From positions 52,814,806 to 52,878,805 of the forward strand of contig NC_134095.1 in NCBI RefSeq assembly GCF_000715075.1: 64,000 bases of DNA, in the 5' to 3' direction. The stretch's first letter is position 1; the number at the start of each line of letters is the position of its first letter. The stretch is from Nicotiana tabacum (Eukaryota; Streptophyta; Magnoliopsida; Solanales; Solanaceae). A program made the translations under genes and the position numbers. Below, in pieces: positions 59,826-64,000 of the stretch. Under the pieces are notes generated by a model. It had not been told where the DNA came from. It worked only from the letters and a program-made list of their open reading frames with translations, and searched no databases.

Positions 59826-61676
59826 GAACCCAGAACCTCTGATTCAGGGTTCAAGAATTCGAGCTTGTTAATGTGATTTTATTTGGCTTTATTGTTGATA
59901 TTACTATATTTTTGTGGACCTAATGTGCTAATTGGCATTTATTTACCGCTTTGATATTACTTGAACTGTATTTAAATGTCTTCTTACGCCTCCCTTCTAA
60001 GTCTTCTAAAAAAAATGGTGCACACATTCGCGTGACCCACTTTTTCTGTTAGAAGTTATACCAAATAGAACGAGGTTGGGCAAGCAATAAGGCCGAGCAG
60101 ACTTTTGTGCTCCTAGTACGTTGCCCCCTCCTCGACCCCAGTTGTCCGCTCGGGTAACCCAAGTCTAGACCACAAACCCCAGGTTTTAAACCTAGAATAA
60201 CGCAACCTCATGCCGAATCCCTAGTAGAAACGATTGTTTGCATCACGTGCATTTAACCTTGGGGACTCAACACAGGGGTTGAGTTTGTCTAGGACAGGTG
60301 TACCCAAAATAAAGACCATCCTGATGCATTTTACGTGCTACTTGCGCATCTGTGTTTCGGCTTGCATGTTGACCGGCTTCTAGATAAGGAAAGAAAATAA
60401 AAAAAATCAAAAAAAAAGTGAGAGGTACGTATTTAGAAAATTCGGAAACTCTGCCGAAATTCTGAAAAAAAAAGTCATTTCAAAATGAGCCAAAATTTCA
60501 AGTGCCATGTTTCCCCTGTTCTGTCAAAACTGATCGAACTATGCGGGTCTGATTCTCACCGGATGTGAGATACGTAGGCAAACCTCATCGGTTCCGGCCC
60601 CAATTTTTAAAAAAATAAAAAAAAATCCTTCCTTTTTTCTGAAGTCTTTCATACGAAAAAAAGAAAGAAATAAAAAGAAAAATCCAAAATACGGGTTTCC
60701 TTTATTTTGAAGTATTTTTTCAAAATTTAAAAAAGGGAAAATATTCTTTTCTTTCTTTAAAGTATTTATTTCGTAAATGTCAATAACAAATTTTGAAAAA
60801 GATTTGAAGTCAAAAAATATTCTTTGGTTTTCTTTAGAAGTACTTTTGTAAATAAACAAAAGCTCAGAAATTCAAAGCATTTTCTTAAAAGTCCCTCTTT
60901 CGAAAATTAAGAGGCAACTTCAAAATCCAAAAATATTTTCTTTCTTCTTTAGAAAAAGAGAAAACAAATGAAAATTCAAATAAAAATATTTTCTTTTACT
61001 TTTAAAATTCCCAAAGTTCAAATCAAATGCAAATAAATTTTTAGAAGTCTTTATTTCAAAAATAAAATAAAAAAAAAAATAAAAAAAAAAAAAATTTCCT
61101 TTCTTCTTTTAAAGCATTCCTTTCAAAAATTCCAAAAAAGAGTTAGTATATTTATTGCATTATCGATCTTTCCGAACTACGCAAGATCTGATTCATGCGG
61201 GGTCATGATACGTAAGCAATCCCTATCGGATTCGATCATAGCTATAAATAAATTGAGTGAAAAATAAACTGAAAAGAAAAAAGAAAAAAAATTGAGTGAA
61301 AAGAAAGAAAAAGTGAAAAAGAGAGCGACAAGAAATAAAGAGTGACAAACAAAAAGAGAAAAAGAGAGTGCAAAAAAATAAAAGAGCGGCAAAAATGAGA
61401 TGAAAAAAAAATCAAGAGTGATTAAAGAGAGGCAGAATTGAAGAAAAGAGGTACAAAGTGAAAAGGGCTAGTTAAGGCCGGGATGAAACATGCAACCGTT
61501 CAAACACACGGTAGAAGTGTTTAACTGTTAGGTGCATTGCATCCCAACGTGCAATTTCCTATATGTTAAATGTTTCAAAACTAACAAGGTTGTTGGATGT
61601 GTAAATTAGCAAGGTTTTGGTGGTTGGTTTTGTTGGTAGTCTAGCCTCCCCTCCTTCACAAGATCAAAAGGCATAG
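59826..61676 (+). other. E9 leader (UTR)
   Basis: No gene. Two copies of the conserved leader motif (60538-60600 and 61173-61240) flank a 570 bp A/T-rich stretch with decaying AAAA/TTTC repeats. A purine-rich tract lies at 61255-61460. It ends with 'gttaggtgcattgcatcccaacgtgc', homologous to E1 1624-1650. Confidence 0.8.
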
Positions 61677-63470
61677 ATGGCCTCCGCAAGCAATCCACCA
61701 ATCATCGGTCCTGAGGATAGCCCGATATCGGCTATTCCACAACCAGAATCAGCAACTGCTGAAGAGAACAGGATGTTGCGTCTCCGCATATTGGAAATGT
61801 GGGTCACCTGGTCTAATGGTAGGGAACCGCCAAGTGCAATCCCTGGGTTCCCTGAGTTGATCCCCAAGTCAAGTGAGGTTACCAACGCCCCTGTGCCAAA
61901 CTAGCGCATTCCATGCGGGCACCTTCCAATGCCCTCCAATGATCCTGGCATGCCTTATGTGGTTCGCCCCCAGGCACCGGCTTCAAAGGCACCACCTCAA
62001 ATGTTCATCTTTCAGGGTCCACATCTTCAATCATAAATAATATATGTGACCCCGTTTTCTTTCACTCAACCCCCGCAATATGATATCTCAATGGAGCAAG
62101 AAAAGATTGTTAAAAATCCCGAGAAAGAGGAAATTACTCGAAAGATGAAGAGCCTAGAACAAAGCCTGAAAAACATGCAAGGTCTAATTGGCCAAAAGAG
62201 TATCTCATACTCTGACATTTGTATGTTTCCCCATTTCCACTTGGCAGTTGGCTTCAATACGCCAAAATTTGAAAACTACGACGGGCACGGAGACCCGGTC
62301 GCTCATCTAAAATGATACTGTAACCAGTTAAGGGGTGCTGGTGGAAAAGAGGAGCTGCTAATGGCCTATTTTGGGGAAAGCCTCATCGGAATTGCTTCTG
62401 AGTGGTATACAGATCAAGAAATTACTCATTGACATGTGTGGGACGATATGGCCCGAGATTTTGTCCGCCATTTCCATTATAATGTGGACATCTCTCCCGA
62501 CAGAAACACTTTGTCCAATTTGAAAAAGAAAACTGCGGAAAGCTTCCGCGAGTATGCTGTCAAATGGCGTGAGCAAGCTGCAAGGGTAAAGCCTCCAATG
62601 GGCGAAGTTGAAATAGCCACGGTATTTCTGCAGGCCCAAGAGGCTGACTACTTCCAGAACATGATGTCTGCTGTGGGTAAGCCGTTCGCTGAGGCTATTA
62701 AAATTAGGGAAATGGTTGAAAATGGTCTAAAAACGGGCCGAATCTTGAGTCATGATGCTTTTAAAGCCACATCACCAGATTTTCAAAATGGTTCAGAGGG
62801 TTTGATAAATAGAAATGGGGTTGAGGAGGGAGACATGATGGTTTCAAGCTAAAGGGAGGCCTGCAGGTCATTCAGCCAGTCATATGTGCCTCATATTGTC
62901 CCACCACACTATTATCCCCTTCAAGATGGTGCTTATGCCGTGGCACTACCTCCCTATGCGGTGATGAGCGCGCAATCTTACGCGCAGCCACAATATTATA
63001 CACAAAACCGAGCTCCACCTCCCAGAAATGCCCATCCTTACCAAGCTCCATATAATCCTCAACCAAATGATCCCCAATACAATCCTCACCCAAGAGAGCC
63101 TTTCAGAAAGAATCAGTTCACCCCCATTGGTAAATCATATTCAAGCTTGTTCCAAAAGCTAATCAGGCTAGATCTATTGCATCCAGTGGCCCCGAACCGG
63201 CCAAACCCCGAGTCCCTCTCGCACCGAGCTGATGCTAGATGTAAATAGTGGGACATAGTACATAGGACTGTTGGACCCTCAAAAGGGCAATTGAAGATTT
63301 GATTGAAGCTGAAAGAATCATTTTTCGGGATGAAGAAGCTTCTGATGTGATGAACAATCTGTTGCCTGCCCACAACATCGGGCCAATAGTCGGGATGATT
63401 GGTGAAGCTGAGGAATTTGATCCGACACTGAAGGCCATTGCAGCCATTGCTGAGATAGAATAAAGACCAA
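61677..63470 (+). pseudogene. gag: E9 gag pseudogene
   Basis: ATG 61677 (MASASNPPIIGPEDS). One frame carries almost the whole protein: 'EEITRKMKSLEQSLKNMQG' (62127), 'PKFENYDGHGDPVAHLK' (62262), 'ASEWYTDQEITH', 'WDDMARDFVRHFHYNVDI' (62439), 'SFREYAVKWREQAARVKPPM' and a Pro/Tyr/Gln-rich tail. Stops in that frame: TAG 61902, TGA 62313, TGA 62430, TAA 62850, TAG 63246. After 63246 a frameshift leads to 'GPIVGMIGEAEEFDPTLKAI' (63381-63440). The zinc-knuckle region around 63230-63270 is damaged. Gag is far better preserved than in E1. Confidence 0.92.
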
Positions 63471-63880
63471 AAAATGGTTGCCAAGCTTGAAAATTCTCCA
63501 TCAGACGAGAGTCTCGGTAGCCAGTCTTGCTATCCTTTCTGCATCCGGATTATCTCAGGGTGTGATTCGGATGTTTTACTTTATTGACTTACTTTCCGAT
63601 GTAAACACTTTTATTAAAAAAATAAAAACAAATAATTTCAAAAAAATCAAAAATCAGATGAAATTAATATTTCATGGTCCATGGATGTCTTTTTTCTTAA
63701 TCTTGACATTTTTCTTTCTTATTCTCTTTTTAGTTCTGTTAAATACAGATTTCAATAACATGACATGCTTGTGGACTTCATGCCCAGATCATGAAAGCTG
63801 TCAGACCTCGAAATAATGAATTAAGCATTAGATTGTAATGAAGATAAGTTTAAGGAAATAAAACAAAGAGTTGGAATAGC
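63471..63880. other. E9 collapsed internal region (protease/RT/RNase H deleted)
   Basis: No gene. 63480-63600 resembles the E1 stretch before its putative intron ('gggtgtgattcggatgtttta' beside the E1 'gggttgtgacccagactttta'). From 63820 the sequence already belongs to the distal end of pol. Confidence 0.65.
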
Positions 63881-64000
63881 TAAAGGAAAATTGGTTCCAG
63901 ATTGGAAAGGCCCGTACATTGCAACAAGAGTACTGCCAAAAGAGTGTGGTGTATTCAGGACACATCGAAGGAAATGTCCCCGAAATAACTGTCAATGCAA
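63881..64000 (+). pseudogene. E9 integrase C-terminal fragment
   Basis: Reads 'GKLVPDWKGPYIATRVLPKE', the counterpart of E1 'GKFAPNW' at 8312-8332 and the lines after it. A frameshift then gives 'SGHIEGNVPEITVNA', the counterpart of the E1 tail near 8395-8440. It continues past the window. Confidence 0.8.

Overview
This is a stretch of plant nuclear repeat DNA built almost entirely from LTR retrotransposons inserted into one another. I find no intact host gene, rRNA, tRNA or CRISPR array. The gag/protease/G-patch/RT proteins, the LTR vocabulary and the 'TGTAACGACCC' LTR ends are of the kind seen in large Solanaceae genomes. A Nicotiana-like source is my best guess, but that is an inference. 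Every coding region is a decaying pseudogene.

Layout, left to right. E1 (1-11053, + strand) is a Tat-lineage (Ogre/Retand-like) Ty3/gypsy element: end of 5' LTR, PBS, gag, protease with G-patch, RT, RNase H, second RNase H, a gutted integrase, and a long 3' UTR with three tandem-repeat arrays. E2 (11054-20456, - strand) is a Tekay/Del-type chromovirus with chromodomain, inserted in the E1 3' UTR; its 5' LTR is cut at about 20456. There the DNA switches to E3 (20457-51577, + strand), a decayed element with ~2.94 kb LTRs and no recognisable pol. E3 is interrupted by E4 (23780-38822), a Tat-type solo LTR of about 4.9 kb. E4 in turn holds E5 (26129-36217, - strand), a complete but pol-poor element related to E3. 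The E3 3' LTR is interrupted by E6 (39314-48099, - strand) and by E7 (48706-49424), a hAT-type MITE. E6 is a non-autonomous Tat-type element carrying a spliced coiled-coil gene in antisense.

Right part. 51578-52629 is unidentified, with a GC-rich end. E8 (about 52630-54524, +) is a second, truncated copy of the gene family carried by E6. It is cut off by E9 (54525 to the window end, +), a Tat element related to E1, whose 5' LTR contains E10 (57129-58593), a solo LTR with a perfect target duplication. E9 has lost most of protease and pol: gag is followed within a few hundred bases by the integrase C-terminus.

Target-site duplications support the nesting for E6 (GGTTG, perfect), E10 (AAAGC, perfect), E5 (CCTCA/CCCCA), E4 (TACGG/CGCGG) and E7 (8 bp, 6 matching). 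The most interesting points are the antisense intron-containing gene with a conserved intron position in two copies, the predominance of Gln-to-stop changes that fits cytosine-methylation decay, the tandem-repeat arrays in the E1 3' UTR, and short CpG-rich dyad arrays in several LTR families.
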